Positions 55,426-64,000 of a stretch of DNA of 64,000 nucleotides are shown here, piece by piece; position 1 is the first letter of the stretch; each line of letters starts with the position of its first letter. The stretch is from Methylobacterium sp. E-066 (lineage in GTDB: Bacteria; Pseudomonadota; Alphaproteobacteria; Rhizobiales; Beijerinckiaceae): contig NZ_JAKSYO010000040.1 of NCBI RefSeq assembly GCF_022829635.1, positions 28,479 to 92,478 of the forward strand. Direction: 5' to 3'. A program made the position numbers and the translations under genes. The notes under the pieces were generated by a model, which saw nothing but the letters and a program-made list of their open reading frames with translations, was not told where the DNA came from and ran no database searches.

Positions 55426-57339
55426 ATGGATGTGCCGCCCCCCCACTCACGCGCGGATCTCGAACCGACCGACCGGCGCTGGAGCAGAGCGGACCGGCTC
55501 GCGGAACTGCACGACCTCGCGATCCTCGATAGCGAGCCGGAGCCGCTCTACGACGATCTCGTCCGCATCGCCGCCCATGTCTGCCGCGCGCCGGTCGCCC
55601 TGGTCAGCCTGGTCGATGCCGAGCGGCAATGGTTCAAGTCGGAATTCGGCCTCGGCCAGCGCGAATTGCCGATCAACTGCTCGGTTTGCGCCCACACGAT
55701 CGAGGCCGGCGAAAGCCTGATCATCCCCGATCTCGCCGACGACCCGAGGACCATCGACAACCCGCTGGTGACCGGGGGGCCGGGTTTCCGGTTCTACGCC
55801 GGGGCGGTGATCCGGGGTTCGCAGGGTATCCCGCTCGGAGCGCTCTGCGTCCTCGACCGGGTGACGCGGCCGGAAGGCCTCGATGCCGATCAGAAAGCCA
55901 CCCTGACCGCCCTGGCGCGCCAGATCTCGACGCTGCTCGAAACCCGCCGGACCCATGCCCAGGTGGCCGCCCGGGAGGCCGAGCTTGCCGCCAGCGAGCG
56001 CCGCTTCCGGGTGATGACCGCGGCGATGCCCCAGATGGTCTGGACTACCCTGCCGGACGGGTTCCACGACTATTACAACGACCGCTGGTACGAATTCACC
56101 GGCATGCCCTACGGCTCCACCGACGGCGAGGGCTGGAACGGCGTGTTCCACCCGGACGACCAGGAGCGGGCCTGGACGCGCTGGCGCCATTCGCTCGCCA
56201 CCGGCGAGCCCTACGAGATCGAGTACCGCCTGCGCCATCGCGACGGCAGCTACCGGTGGACGCTGGGCCGGGCCATGCCGATCCGCGACGCGGAGGGGCG
56301 GATCGAGCGCTGGTTCGGCACCTGCACCGATATCGACGACCTGAAGCGGGCCGAGGACGAGGCGCGCAAGCTCGCCGCCATCGTGGAGACCTCCAAGGAC
56401 TTCATCGGCCTCTGCACCCTGGACGGGGCCGTCACCCATCTCAACGAGGCGGCCCTGGCCCTGGTCGGCCTAGCCGACCTCGCCGCCGCCCGCCGGCACC
56501 GGATGGAGGATTTTTTCTGCGCGGATAGCCGCCGGGTGCTCGCAGAGACCGTGATGCCGGCGGTGCGGCGCTCCGGCTACTGGGAGGGCGAGCTCGCCTT
56601 CCGGCATTTCGGCACCGGCGAGCCGGTGGCGGTGCTGTACAACATCTTCCCGGTGCGCGACCCGACCGGCGCCGAGATCGGCTACGCCACCGTCACCCGG
56701 GACCTGCGCGAGGCCAAGCGCGCCGAGGAGGCCCGCGACCTGCTGATCCGCGAGCTGTCTCACCGGATCAAGAACATCTTTGCCGTGGTCGGCGGCCTGG
56801 CGGCGCTCACGGCCCGGAGCGACCCGGCGGCCAAGCCGTTCGCGGCGGCGTTCCGGGAGCGGCTCGGCGCCCTCGCCCGGGCGCACGAATATGTCCGCCC
56901 GCATTCCCCCGAGAGCGCCCCCGAGGTCGAGGGCCAGACGGTCCTCGGACTGATGCGCCTGATCATGGCCGCCTACGAGGAGGGCGGCCGGGCCCGCGTC
57001 GCGATCTCCGGCGACGATGCCGCGATCGGCGAGCGCACCGCCACGGCGCTGGCGCTGATCATGCACGAGCAGGCCACCAACGCGATGAAGTATGGCGGGC
57101 TCTCCACCAAGGAGGGCGGCGTTACCTTGAGCGGCCTGCGCGACGGCGAGCGCTACACCCTCACCTGGGCGGAGGCCGGCGGCCCTCCGGTCACGGCGAA
57201 ACCCTCCCGCAAGGGTTTCGGGACGGTGCTCGCCGAGCGCAGCGTCGCCGGCCAGCTCGACGGCGTGCTGGAGCACGATTGGGCGCCGGGCGGCCTGCTG
57301 ATGCGGCTCAGCGTGCCCCTCGAGAATCTCCGCCACTGA
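55426..57339 (+). CDS. HWE-family sensor histidine kinase (GAF-PAS-PAS)
   Basis: This encodes 637 residues from the ATG at 55426; a GTG at 55381 would add 15. The order is GAF (about 45-175, with LVSLVDAERQWFKSEFGL), two PAS domains (about 190-310 and 315-435) and an HWE kinase core. H446 in LSHRIKN is the phospho-acceptor, N552 in HEQATNAMKYG is in the ATP site, and W581-A582-E583 is the signature WxE. No membrane helix is seen, so it senses cytoplasmic cues, perhaps light or redox. No response regulator gene adjoins it. The next gene starts 1 base after its stop. Confidence 0.9.
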   Translation: MDVPPPHSRADLEPTDRRWSRADRLAELHDLAILDSEPEPLYDDLVRIAAHVCRAPVALVSLVDAERQWFKSEFGLGQRELPINCSVCAHTIEAGESLIIPDLADDPRTIDNPLVTGGPGFRFYAGAVIRGSQGIPLGALCVLDRVTRPEGLDADQKATLTALARQISTLLETRRTHAQVAAREAELAASERRFRVMTAAMPQMVWTTLPDGFHDYYNDRWYEFTGMPYGSTDGEGWNGVFHPDDQERAWTRWRHSLATGEPYEIEYRLRHRDGSYRWTLGRAMPIRDAEGRIERWFGTCTDIDDLKRAEDEARKLAAIVETSKDFIGLCTLDGAVTHLNEAALALVGLADLAAARRHRMEDFFCADSRRVLAETVMPAVRRSGYWEGELAFRHFGTGEPVAVLYNIFPVRDPTGAEIGYATVTRDLREAKRAEEARDLLIRELSHRIKNIFAVVGGLAALTARSDPAAKPFAAAFRERLGALARAHEYVRPHSPESAPEVEGQTVLGLMRLIMAAYEEGGRARVAISGDDAAIGERTATALALIMHEQATNAMKYGGLSTKEGGVTLSGLRDGERYTLTWAEAGGPPVTAKPSRKGFGTVLAERSVAGQLDGVLEHDWAPGGLLMRLSVPLENLRH

Positions 57340-57340
57340 C

Positions 57341-58081
57341 ATGGGCCCTGACATGGGCCGCCGCGCCGGTGAGGCCGGGCCATCCCTGGTCGTGCTCGAT
57401 TTCGACGGGACGCTCGCCGACAGCTTCGACTGGTTCTGCTCGGTCCTGAACGGCGTCGCCGACCGCTATCGCTTCCGCCGGGTCGAGCCCCACGAGGTCG
57501 AGGGGCTGCGGCTACAGGGCGCGCGGGCGATCGTGGCCCAACTCGGCATCCCCCGCTGGAAGCTGCCGTTCATCGCCCGCCACATGCATGCGCTGGCGGC
57601 GCGCGACGCAGGCCAGATCGCGCTGTTTCCCGGCGTGCCGGCGATGCTGGCTGGGCTCAACGAAGCGGGGGTGCCGCTGGCGATCCTGTCGTCGAACCGC
57701 GCCGACACGGTCCGCCGGGTGCTTGGGCCGGAGAACGCGGCGCGCATCGACGCCTATGCCTGCGGCGCTTCGCTGTTCGGCAAGGCGCGGCGGTTGCGGG
57801 CGCTGCTGGCCCGCCGGGGCGTCGCCCCGGCGCGGGCCCTGTGCATCGGCGACGAGGTTCGGGACCTGGAGGCTGCGCGGGCGCTCGGCTGCCCGTTCGG
57901 CGCGGTGGCCTGGGGCTATACCGACGCGCGGGCGCTGGCGGCGCTCGGCCCCGACCATCTCTTCGCCGCGCCGGATGAGATCACCCGGCTGGCGAATCGT
58001 CCCGAGACGTGGCTGGCGGTCTCGGAAGGGCGGTCACCCGAGTCGCTCCGGACGGCATCCAATCCAATCCCCTCATCCTGA
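57341..58081 (+). CDS. HAD-family phosphatase (Gph-like)
   Basis: This encodes 246 residues. HAD motif I is VVLDFDGTLADS, motif II LAILSSNRADT, and motif IV CIGDEVRDLEAARALG, as in phosphoglycolate phosphatase-like enzymes. The start at 57341 is 1 base after the kinase stop, so the two are probably co-transcribed. The last residues (SNPIPSS) and the stop codon lie inside a palindromic repeat (58069 onward), so the original C-terminus has likely been altered by insertion of that element. Confidence 0.86.
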   Translation: MGPDMGRRAGEAGPSLVVLDFDGTLADSFDWFCSVLNGVADRYRFRRVEPHEVEGLRLQGARAIVAQLGIPRWKLPFIARHMHALAARDAGQIALFPGVPAMLAGLNEAGVPLAILSSNRADTVRRVLGPENAARIDAYACGASLFGKARRLRALLARRGVAPARALCIGDEVRDLEAARALGCPFGAVAWGYTDARALAALGPDHLFAAPDEITRLANRPETWLAVSEGRSPESLRTASNPIPSS

Positions 58082-58185
58082 GGGGCCCGCGTCAGCGGGC
58101 CTCGAAGGAGGGCTCCAGGGATCGCCGAGGCTTCTGGAGGGCTCCTTCGAGGGCGACGCTGCGCGTCGCCGCCTCAGGATGAGGT
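58069..58185 (+). repeat. palindromic element B1 at the HAD gene end
   Basis: A 117-base element with ends CCTCATCCTGAGG and CCTCAGGATGAGG and inner complementary arms CTCGAAGGAGGGCTCCAG and CTGGAGGGCTCCTTCGAG. A second copy lies at 60477-60594. It sits between the convergent HAD and BamE genes and supplies the last codons and stop of the HAD gene. Confidence 0.85.
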
Positions 58186-58231
58186 GGTGGATGGGACCGA
58201 CCGGGTTGTCCTGGAAAGCCTCAGCGTCCGA

Positions 58232-58729
58232 TCACAGGCCGCGGTTGGCGCCCGGGACCACGCTGGTGCCCTTGCCGGTGCCGAACGGCTCGTAGCGGGT
58301 GAGGCCGCGGAACAGCTGGCTGAGGAAGGCCCGGTCGGCGCCGCTGGTGGGCGTGGTGCGCTCGATGAAGTCGAACACCCTGCCGTCCTGGAGGCCGTAG
58401 AGCGCCACCCGCTCGACCTTGAAGCCGGAGGTGAAGTAGACCGCCGTGACCTTCTGGTCCTCGACCTGCTCGCCCAGGAACATGATCGTCCGGCTGGTGT
58501 TCTGCGAGATGTAGTACCAGGACTTGTTGCCCACCGTGGAGACCGTCGACGGCGTGCCGAGGATCTGCAGCACCTGCTCGGGGCTCATGCCGGGCTTGAT
58601 CGTGGCGAGCGCGGCCTGATCGACCTGGTAGCCGTGGCGCAGCTCTTCGCTGACGCAGCCGGCGAGGCCGGAGCCCGCGAGGCCGAGCAGGGCGAGGCGC
58701 GCGAAGGACTGGACGAGACGGCGCCGCAT
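58232..58729 (-). CDS. bamE: outer-membrane assembly lipoprotein BamE (SmpA/OmlA)
   Basis: This encodes 165 residues from the ATG at 58729. A signal peptide ends in the lipobox LAGC, so it is anchored to the outer membrane. The SmpA_OmlA domain shows LATIKPGMSPEQVLQILGTPS, WYYISQNTS and VTAVYFTSGFKVERV. BamE supports BamA-D in inserting beta-barrel proteins. It is divergent from the ubiquinol-cytochrome c chaperone gene, and the roughly 590 bases between them are largely taken up by palindromic repeats. Confidence 0.9.
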   Translation of the reverse strand: MRRRLVQSFARLALLGLAGSGLAGCVSEELRHGYQVDQAALATIKPGMSPEQVLQILGTPSTVSTVGNKSWYYISQNTSRTIMFLGEQVEDQKVTAVYFTSGFKVERVALYGLQDGRVFDFIERTTPTSGADRAFLSQLFRGLTRYEPFGTGKGTSVVPGANRGL

Positions 58730-58884
58730 CGGGCCCCCAGAGAGCGTGTTGACGGACGAGCGACGCAGGCCGCCGCCGGTCCATGTCTCCGACGGCGCTT
58801 GCGCCTTGGGCGTGGGTTGCCGTACCGCGGGGATATGGCTTTGACAAGGCAAGCTTGGCCACACGCGCCGGCCCAACGCACCCG

Positions 58885-59039
58885 CTCTCCCTCCCCCCTT
58901 TGCGGAGGAAGGTGGCCCAATGGGCGCCCTCTACGTCAGCAGGGGGCGGGAGAGGGGAGCGCCGTGGCCGGAGACGTCGCGACGGGAGCCACAAGCTGCG
59001 CTGTCGCGCTGCCCCTCTCCCCCTGCTGCGCAGAGGGGC
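58885..59039 (+). repeat. palindromic element D2
   Basis: A copy related to D1 (44314-44474), with left arm around CCCTCCCCCCTTTGCGGAGG and right arm ending CTGCTGCGCAGAGGGG. The arms have drifted more than in D1 and D3. It abuts element A3. Confidence 0.75.
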
Positions 59040-59045
59040 TACGGG

Positions 59046-59241
59046 CGACACAGGTTTCGACCGTAGCCGTGATCATGCCGTGGGCGCAGAAGGCGCGGGT
59101 CCCCTCTCCCGTGCGGGAGAGGGACAGGGTGAGGGATACGACCTCTCCGGAAGGCCCTGGTCCCTCACCCCAACCCTCTCCCGCACGGGAGAGGGGGCGC
59201 GGCGCAGCCTGCAACAACGCTTGTGCTTCAAACCTGTGTAG
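59046..59241 (+). repeat. palindromic element A3
   Basis: A 196-base copy of A1 (43967-44161), with left end CGACACAGGTTT (one change from CTACACAGGTTT) and right end AAACCTGTGTAG. The shared inner text around GATCATGCC and GCAGAAGGCGCGGG shows recent common origin. It is 75 bases before the chaperone start. Confidence 0.85.
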
Positions 59242-59315
59242 ACTGTAGGCAGAGGGGGAAGGGACGTGCGTGTGTCGGCTTTGTTCTCGGCCTCCTTCAA
59301 GTCCGCGAGGCGCCG

Positions 59316-59873
59316 ATGATCGCCGGGCTGTTCCGGCGCGACAGCGCGCGACGTCGGGCCGTCGAGGCGTTGCACGCGGCCATCAGCGCGGCGGCGCGAC
59401 AGCCGGGCCTGTACACGCGGCTGGCCGTGCCCGACACCGTCGAGGGCCGGTTCGAGGCCCTGTGCCTGCACGTCATCCTGGTTCTGCGCCAGCTGAACCG
59501 GTTGCCGGCCCCGGCCGCCGACGTGGCGCAGGATCTGGTGAATTCGGTCTTCACCCAGCTCGACGCCGCTTTGCGCGAACTCGGCGTCGGCGATATGGGC
59601 GTCGGCAAGCGGATGAAAAAACTCGGCGCCGCCTTCTACGGCCGGGCCACGGGCTACGATGCCGCCCTCGACGCCGGCGACGGCGCGGCCCTGGCCGTGG
59701 TGCTCGCCCGCAACGTGCTGGGCGGCGCGGGTGACGCGGCGGGCCTCGCCGCCTACGTGCTGGCGGCCGATTCGGCGCTGGCGAAAACCCATCTCGACGG
59801 GCTGCTCGCTGCCGGGCCGCCCTTCCCGGAGCCGGACGCCTTCGCGCCGGCCCCGACCGGAGACAGGACATGA
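59316..59873 (+). CDS. ubiquinol-cytochrome c chaperone (CBP3/UQCC1-like)
   Basis: This encodes 185 residues from the ATG at 59316 (MIAGLFRRDSARRRAVEALHAA). The family features are YTRLAVPDTVEGRFEALCLHVILVLRQL and MKKLGAAFYGRATGYDAAL. It is related to mitochondrial Cbp3, which assists assembly of cytochrome bc1, and probably has that role in the membrane here. Its stop overlaps the ATG of the DUF177 gene by 4 bases (ATGA), a conserved pairing in alphaproteobacteria. Confidence 0.9.
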   Translation: MIAGLFRRDSARRRAVEALHAAISAAARQPGLYTRLAVPDTVEGRFEALCLHVILVLRQLNRLPAPAADVAQDLVNSVFTQLDAALRELGVGDMGVGKRMKKLGAAFYGRATGYDAALDAGDGAALAVVLARNVLGGAGDAAGLAAYVLAADSALAKTHLDGLLAAGPPFPEPDAFAPAPTGDRT

Positions 59874-60385
59874 GACACCGTACGGGTCCGGAGAGCGGGC
59901 CGCTCTCGCGCTGGATCAACGTCGAGCGCCTGCCGCAGGGCCGGGGCGCCGTCACCGTCGAGGCGAGCCCGGCCGAGTGCACGGCGCTCGCTGCCGACTT
60001 CAAGATCCCCGCCATCCGCGATCTGGTCGGGCGGTTCGAGATCTCGGGCTCCACCAACCGGATGACCGTGACCGGCACGGTCGAGGCCGTGGTGACGCAG
60101 GTCTGCACGGTCAGCCTCGAGCCGTTCGAGGGGCCGGTCCGCGAGCCCGTGGAGGTGGTGTTCACCGATACCGATCAGCTCGCCGGCACCGATGCCGAGG
60201 ATGTCGAGATCCCCGATCCGCTGATCGGCGGCCGGATCGATTTCGGCGCGCTCACGGCCGAGTTCCTGGCGCTCGGCCTCGACCCCTATCCGCGCAAGCC
60301 CGGCATCGCCTTCGAGCCGGTGGTGGCGGGCGAGGATGCGGGGCCTTTCGACGCGCTGCGCCGGCTCCGTGACGGGGAGGGGTGA
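59870..60385 (+). CDS. DUF177 family protein (YceD-like)
   Basis: This 171-residue protein belongs to DUF177. Relevant segments are PLSRWINVERLP, VTGTVEAVVTQVCTVSLEPF and DPLIGGRIDFGALTAEFLALGLDPYPRKPG. Bacterial YceD genes often lie with rpmF and plsX, and plant relatives affect 23S rRNA processing, so a link to ribosome assembly is assumed. Here it is coupled to the chaperone gene by a 4-base overlap and followed, after a repeat, by plsX. No rpmF is present in between. Confidence 0.9.
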   Translation: MRHRTGPESGPLSRWINVERLPQGRGAVTVEASPAECTALAADFKIPAIRDLVGRFEISGSTNRMTVTGTVEAVVTQVCTVSLEPFEGPVREPVEVVFTDTDQLAGTDAEDVEIPDPLIGGRIDFGALTAEFLALGLDPYPRKPGIAFEPVVAGEDAGPFDALRRLRDGEG

Positions 60386-60779
60386 GGCGGACCGGCCTGG
60401 CGCTGCGACGGGTCGGGTCGCTGGGCGTGATGGCAGGATTGAGCGGCAGGTTTCTGCTTAGGGATATCCAACCCACCCCCTCATCCTGAGGTGCCGGAGC
60501 GCAGCGGAGGCCTCGAAGGAGCCCTCCAGCCGGCCGCGCGATCCCTGGAGGGCTCCTTCGAGGCCCGCTGCGCGGGCACCTCAGGATGAGGGGGCTAATG
60601 GGATTACCCGGGTTCGAGCACCGCAGGGGATTCGCCCGCCCCGAAACAATTGCCTGACGCCGCCGGCCCGATTTCATTTGCCCGGCGGGCCGGTATCGCT
60701 ATGGTCCGCCGCGCTTGGCGGCCGGCCCTCGCCCGTCCCGCCGTCCTCCTGCCCAGCTGAGACCGCGGCCCGCAACGAT
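60386..60779. other. 394-base gap with palindromic repeat B2
   Basis: Most of the gap between the DUF177 and plsX genes is element B2 (60477-60594) and short flanks. The plsX promoter presumably lies in 60600-60779. No small gene (for example rpmF) is visible. Confidence 0.6.
60477..60594 (+). repeat. palindromic element B2
   Basis: A second copy of B1. Ends are CCCCTCATCCTGAGGTGCC (60477-60495) and its complement (60576-60594), with inner arms CCTCGAAGGAGCCCTCCAG and CTGGAGGGCTCCTTCGAGG that pair perfectly. The whole unit can form a 118-base hairpin in DNA or RNA. Confidence 0.88.
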
Positions 60780-61814
60780 ATGTCCCAACGCGTGTGCATC
60801 TCGCTCGACGCCATGGGTGGCGACCACGGGCCTTCGACCGTCGTGCCCGGCGCCGCCCTGGCCCGTGAGCGCCATCCCGACATGACCTTCCTGCTGTTCG
60901 GCGACGAGGCGGTAATCGCGCCGCTGGTCGCCAAGGAGCCGCGCCTCAAGGACTGCGTCGAGATCCGCCACACCACCGTGGCGGTCGCCATGGACGACAA
61001 GCCCAGCCAGGCGGTGCGCCAGGGACGAGGCAAGTCCTCGATGTGGCAGGCGATCCAGGCGGTGCGCGACGGCCAGGCCGATGCCTGCGTGTCGGCCGGC
61101 AACACCGGCGCCCTGATGGCGATGTCGAAGATCTGCCTGAAGACCATGTCGGGCATCGAGCGTCCGGCCATCGCCTGCCTGTGGCCGACCGTGCGCGGCG
61201 AGAGCGTCGTGCTCGATGTCGGCGCCACCATCGGCACCGATGCGGAGCACCTGGTCGAGATGGCCGTGATGGGCTCGGCCATGGCCCGGATCGTGTTCGA
61301 CCTCGACAAGCCGACCGTCGGCCTGCTCAACGTCGGCACCGAGGAGATGAAGGGCAACGAGGCGGTCAAGGAGGCCGCCCGGCTGCTGCGCGAGATGGAC
61401 AGCCCGCGCCTGACCTATCACGGCTTCGTCGAGGGCACGGATCTCGGCCGCGGCACCGTCGACGTGGTGGTGACCGAAGGTTTCACGGGAAACATCGCGC
61501 TCAAGACCGCCGAGGGCACCGCCAAGCAGATCGGCAGCTACCTGCGCTCGGCCATGACCCGGACCCTGTCGGCCAAGATCGGCGCGCTGTTCGCCCGCCA
61601 GGCGTTCAAGGCCCTGAAGGACAAGATGAACCCGAGCCGCGCCAATGGCGGGGTGTTCCTGGGCCTGGAGGGCATCGTCATCAAGAGCCATGGCTCGGAG
61701 AACGCGCAGGGCTTCGCCGCGGCGATCGACCTGGCCCACGACATGGCCCGCCACGACATGATCCGCACCATCCGCGAGATGCTCGACCAGACGGCGGTTC
61801 TGGCGCCGGCTTGA
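60780..61814 (+). CDS. plsX: phosphate acyltransferase PlsX
   Basis: This 344-residue enzyme converts acyl-ACP to acyl phosphate for phospholipid synthesis. Recognisable segments are [55 protein letters not shown] and [16 protein letters not shown]. The ATG at 60780 gives the normal start ([14 protein letters not shown]). It is followed by a palindromic repeat and then fabH, the usual plsX-fabH-ihfA order of this class. Confidence 0.95.
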   Translation: MSQRVCISLDAMGGDHGPSTVVPGAALARERHPDMTFLLFGDEAVIAPLVAKEPRLKDCVEIRHTTVAVAMDDKPSQAVRQGRGKSSMWQAIQAVRDGQADACVSAGNTGALMAMSKICLKTMSGIERPAIACLWPTVRGESVVLDVGATIGTDAEHLVEMAVMGSAMARIVFDLDKPTVGLLNVGTEEMKGNEAVKEAARLLREMDSPRLTYHGFVEGTDLGRGTVDVVVTEGFTGNIALKTAEGTAKQIGSYLRSAMTRTLSAKIGALFARQAFKALKDKMNPSRANGGVFLGLEGIVIKSHGSENAQGFAAAIDLAHDMARHDMIRTIREMLDQTAVLAPA

Positions 61815-62194
61815 GCGTCCGTAGAAGAACGGGATGGAAACGGGCCTCCTTCTCGCGCACCTGACGGAGCGTCCGTTCAAAAGACGCGCAGCGCCCTCAC
61901 CGTCATTGCGAGCGCAGCGAAGCAACCCAGTGCAGCGGGCGATCCCCGAATGTGGCGTGTCCCTCGGTTGCTTCGCTGCGCTCGCAATGACGGATTATTG
62001 GATCGTTGGTCGGCCGATCCGACCGGAAACCGACTGACACATGGGCGGACCCGCCATCCGGTCTGGGGCGTTCACACAAAACACAGCGGCGTGCGCTCCT
62101 CCGGTCCGTAAGGGGACGGCGATTCGCACAACATGTTCAAGGCGTTGACGGCCGGCGGGGATGTCCAAGCCCCCCTCGTCCGGGAAGGAAAGCG
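61815..62194. other. 380-base plsX-fabH gap with palindromic repeat
   Basis: The gap holds element C (61900-61993). The rest shows no coding frame with a ribosome site. GGGAAGGAAAG just before 62195 is the fabH ribosome site. Confidence 0.6.
61900..61993 (+). repeat. palindromic element C (28-bp perfect arms)
   Basis: Arms at 61900-61927 and 61966-61993 are perfect reverse complements. The core reads CATTGCGAGCGCAGCGAAGC, a dispersed repeat well known in Bradyrhizobium- and Methylobacterium-like genomes. A 38-base centre separates them. It lies 85 bases after the plsX stop. Confidence 0.9.
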
Positions 62195-63187
62195 ATGTCA
62201 GCCCTCCGCACAGAGTCTCCGCAGGCGCTCCGCTCGGTGGTGGTCGGGACCGGATCGAGCCTGCCCGCGCGGGTGGTGACCAACGCCGCGCTGAGCGAGC
62301 GGGTCGAGACGTCGGACGAATGGATCGTTCAGCGCACCGGCATCCGCCAGCGCCACATCGCCGATGCGAGCGAGACCACCTCGGTGCTGGGCACCCGGGC
62401 CGCCCAGGCCGCCCTCGACGATGCCGGCCTGACCGGCGCCGACATCGATCTCGTGATCTGCGCGACCTCGACGCCCGACCACACCTTCCCGGCCACCGCG
62501 ACCCAGATCCAGGCGGCGCTCGGCATCCATCAGGGCGCGGCCTTCGACCTCCAGGCGGTCTGCGCCGGTTTCGTGTTCGCGGTCTCGACCGCCGACAAGT
62601 TTTTGACCACCGGTTCGGCCCGCCGGGCCCTGGTGATCGGCGCCGAGACGTTTTCGCGGATCCTCGACTGGGAGGACCGCACCACCTGCGTGCTGTTCGG
62701 CGACGGCGCCGGGGCGGTGGTGCTGGAGGCGCGGGCGGATGCCGGCGAGCGCGGCGTCCTCTGCGCCAGCCTGCGCTCGGACGGACGGCACCGCGAGAAA
62801 CTCTATGTCGATGGCGGCCCGGGCTCTACGGGAACCACCGGGCATCTGCGCATGGAGGGCCGCGAGGTGTTCCGGTTCGCGGTCGGGCAGGTCACCGACG
62901 TGATCGCGGACGCCTTCGCGCAGGCCGGACTCACGGCGGACGACCTCGACTGGTTCGTGCCCCACCAGGCCAACCGCCGGATCATCGAGGCCTCGGCCGA
63001 CAAGCTCGGCATCGCCCGCGAGAAGATCGTGCTGACCGTGGACCGTCACGGCAACACCTCGGCCGCCTCGATTCCCCTGGCTCTCGACGTCGCCCGGCGG
63101 GACGGCCGCATCCAGCCCGGCGATCTGGTGATGATCGAGGCGATCGGCGGCGGCTTCAGCTGGGGCGCGGCGCTGATCCGTTGGTGA
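62195..63187 (+). CDS. fabH: 3-oxoacyl-ACP synthase III (FabH)
   Basis: This 330-residue enzyme starts fatty acid chains by condensing acyl-CoA with malonyl-ACP. The thiolase-fold triad is present: C123 in [12 protein letters not shown]257 in PHQANRRI and N287 in HGNTSAASI. The N-terminus ([17 protein letters not shown]) and the [12 protein letters not shown] segment are typical. The start at 62195 is supported by AAGGA 8 bases upstream. It follows plsX and precedes ihfA. Confidence 0.95.
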   Translation: MSALRTESPQALRSVVVGTGSSLPARVVTNAALSERVETSDEWIVQRTGIRQRHIADASETTSVLGTRAAQAALDDAGLTGADIDLVICATSTPDHTFPATATQIQAALGIHQGAAFDLQAVCAGFVFAVSTADKFLTTGSARRALVIGAETFSRILDWEDRTTCVLFGDGAGAVVLEARADAGERGVLCASLRSDGRHREKLYVDGGPGSTGTTGHLRMEGREVFRFAVGQVTDVIADAFAQAGLTADDLDWFVPHQANRRIIEASADKLGIAREKIVLTVDRHGNTSAASIPLALDVARRDGRIQPGDLVMIEAIGGGFSWGAALIRW

Positions 63188-63342
63188 CGGGCTGGACCGA
63201 TTCCAGGCCTCCCCGCGGTTGACCGGGCGGCGGGCGCCGATTAGCGTGCCGGATCATAGGGATACACCTTCAGCTTGCTGTGCGGCCGAGTTCGCCGCGC
63301 CTGTGGGCTGCCGGAAGAGAAGAGCGGGCGAGGGGACACGGC

Positions 63343-63672
63343 ATGGCAGGCAAGACGGTGACGCGCGCCGACTTGAGCGAGGCCGTCTACCACCAGGTGG
63401 GCCTGTCGCGGACCGAATCCGCCGCCCTGGTCGAGACCGTGCTGTCGGAGATCTGCGCCTGCCTGGCGGGGGGCGAGACGGTCAAGCTGTCCTCGTTCGG
63501 CTCCTTCGTGGTGCGCAGCAAGGGCAAGCGCGTCGGCCGCAATCCCAAGACCGGCGTCGAAGTGGCGATCGAGCCCCGCCAGGTGATGGTGTTCAAGCCG
63601 TCCAACGTGCTCAAGGCCAAGATCAACGGCCAGGCGATCAACGGGCTGGACAAGCACGACGAGGATGATTGA
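63343..63672 (+). CDS. ihfA: integration host factor subunit alpha
   Basis: This 109-residue DNA-bending protein starts [20 protein letters not shown]. Conserved parts include [23 protein letters not shown], with the intercalating proline in GRNPKTG, and the C-terminal [18 protein letters not shown]. It pairs with IHF beta to bend DNA at promoters and recombination sites. It is the last gene of the plsX-fabH-ihfA group. In relatives a MerR-family gene follows, but none is seen before the window ends. Confidence 0.93.
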   Translation: MAGKTVTRADLSEAVYHQVGLSRTESAALVETVLSEICACLAGGETVKLSSFGSFVVRSKGKRVGRNPKTGVEVAIEPRQVMVFKPSNVLKAKINGQAINGLDKHDEDD

Positions 63673-63709
63673 GCGGCCCGATAGAGGCCCACTACAGAGG
63701 TGACGCACT

Positions 63710-63884
63710 CTCCCTCCCCCCTCTGCGGGGGAGGGTGGCCCGCGAAGCGGGTCGGGAGAGGGGAGCGACGGTGCAGAATAGGGCTGCGGCCTTCACATCG
63801 GCCCCGCCTTGTCCTGAACCCGGGTTCCCCTCTCCCGACCCCTGCTGACGCAGGGGCCACCCTCCCCCGCAGAGGGGGGAGGGG
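63710..63884 (+). repeat. palindromic element D3
   Basis: A third copy of the D family, with arms CTCCCTCCCCCCTCTGCGGG onward (63710-63740) and the complement (63855-63884). The centre differs from D1 and D2. It begins 38 bases after the ihfA stop and could serve as its transcript end. Confidence 0.85.
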
Positions 63885-63931
63885 ACGCGCGGGTCGGTCT
63901 GATCTCCCGCTAAGACGACAAACAAGACTCC

Positions 63932-64000
63932 TCACGCCTGGTAAGGCTTGAGCCCGGCCGCGCGGACCGGCAAGATCGACGCCTTCCCCCGCCACATCAG
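63932..64000 (-). CDS. 3' end of an unidentified gene
   Basis: Reading the minus strand from the window edge, 22 codons (LMWRGKASILPVRAAGLKPYQ and one Ala) lead to a TGA at 63932-63934. The composition is like a protein C-terminus, and a repeat follows the stop, as it does for other genes here. No start or motif is visible, so neither family nor reading frame is certain. Confidence 0.35.
   Translation of the reverse strand: MMWRGKASILPVRAAGLKPYQA

Larger units (their letters stand above)
58730..59315. other. 586-base gap filled by repeats D2 and A3
   Basis: The space between divergent bamE and the chaperone gene contains two palindromic elements (58885-59039 and 59046-59241) separated by only a few bases. 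The promoters must lie close to each gene. No other coding sequence is supported. Confidence 0.75.

Noticed and set aside
60386..60779. Missing or hidden rpmF between the DUF177 and plsX genes
   Set aside because: No small basic ORF with L32 features is present; in many alphaproteobacteria rpmF lies elsewhere, so its absence is not remarkable.

Overview
The window is 64 kb of GC-rich chromosomal DNA from an alphaproteobacterium, most likely Methylobacterium or a close relative (Hyphomicrobiales). This placement is inference. It rests on a CpdR-type regulator, an NDUFS4-like complex I subunit, an HWE histidine kinase, a ubiquinol-cytochrome c chaperone, a K+-independent H+-pyrophosphatase, the plsX-fabH-ihfA order, an mmgR/ar8-type sRNA and families of long GC-rich intergenic palindromes. 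No phage, insertion sequence with a transposase, or CRISPR array is visible.

Layout. 1-3305: housekeeping genes (DsbB-like 3' end, DUF1178 protein, nitrilase-family hydrolase, glutaredoxin, CpdR, N-formylglutamate amidohydrolase). 3346-4407: an mmgR-like sRNA downstream of galU. 4685-27317: a large exopolysaccharide (EPS) region. It makes sugar nucleotides (galU, galE, manC), assembles repeat units (five glycosyltransferase genes, one a GT4-GT2 fusion), exports and polymerises (Wzx-like flippase, Wzy-like polymerase, ExoF/Wza-like export protein, Wzc/ExoP-like co-polymerase with a degenerate Walker A), and also carries a flavoprotein, a methyltransferase, a HAD/COG5610-like gene pair and a secreted GH16 glycanase. 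No priming sugar-phosphate transferase is present, so it must lie elsewhere.

27764-41702: an isoaspartyl methyltransferase family gene, a sorbosone-dehydrogenase-like/dihaem cytochrome pair, MOSC protein, ClpB, a divergent MFS/ArsR pair with a palindromic operator, an IMPase/NudK-like pair, GST, SMP-30 lactonase, tRNA-Pro(TGG), the NDUFS4-like subunit, a deaminase and an SPL-type radical SAM protein. 41884-55255: a membrane GGDEF-EAL protein, a block of nested palindromic repeats, SDR, CMD-family protein, ribH-nusB-thiL, a small unknown gene next to a perfect CtrA-box match, hppA, a dehalogenase-like HAD protein, a photolyase-type FAD protein with atypical domain order, and an old-yellow enzyme. 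55426-63672: HWE kinase, HAD hydrolase, BamE, ubiquinol-cytochrome c chaperone with DUF177, plsX, fabH and ihfA. The window ends in a repeat and the 3' end of an unidentified minus-strand gene.

The most notable items are the EPS locus with its apparently ATP-binding-defective BY-kinase-like protein, the mmgR-like sRNA, the CtrA-box gene, the rearranged photolyase-like protein, and the composite palindromic elements that lie in the 3' flanks of genes.
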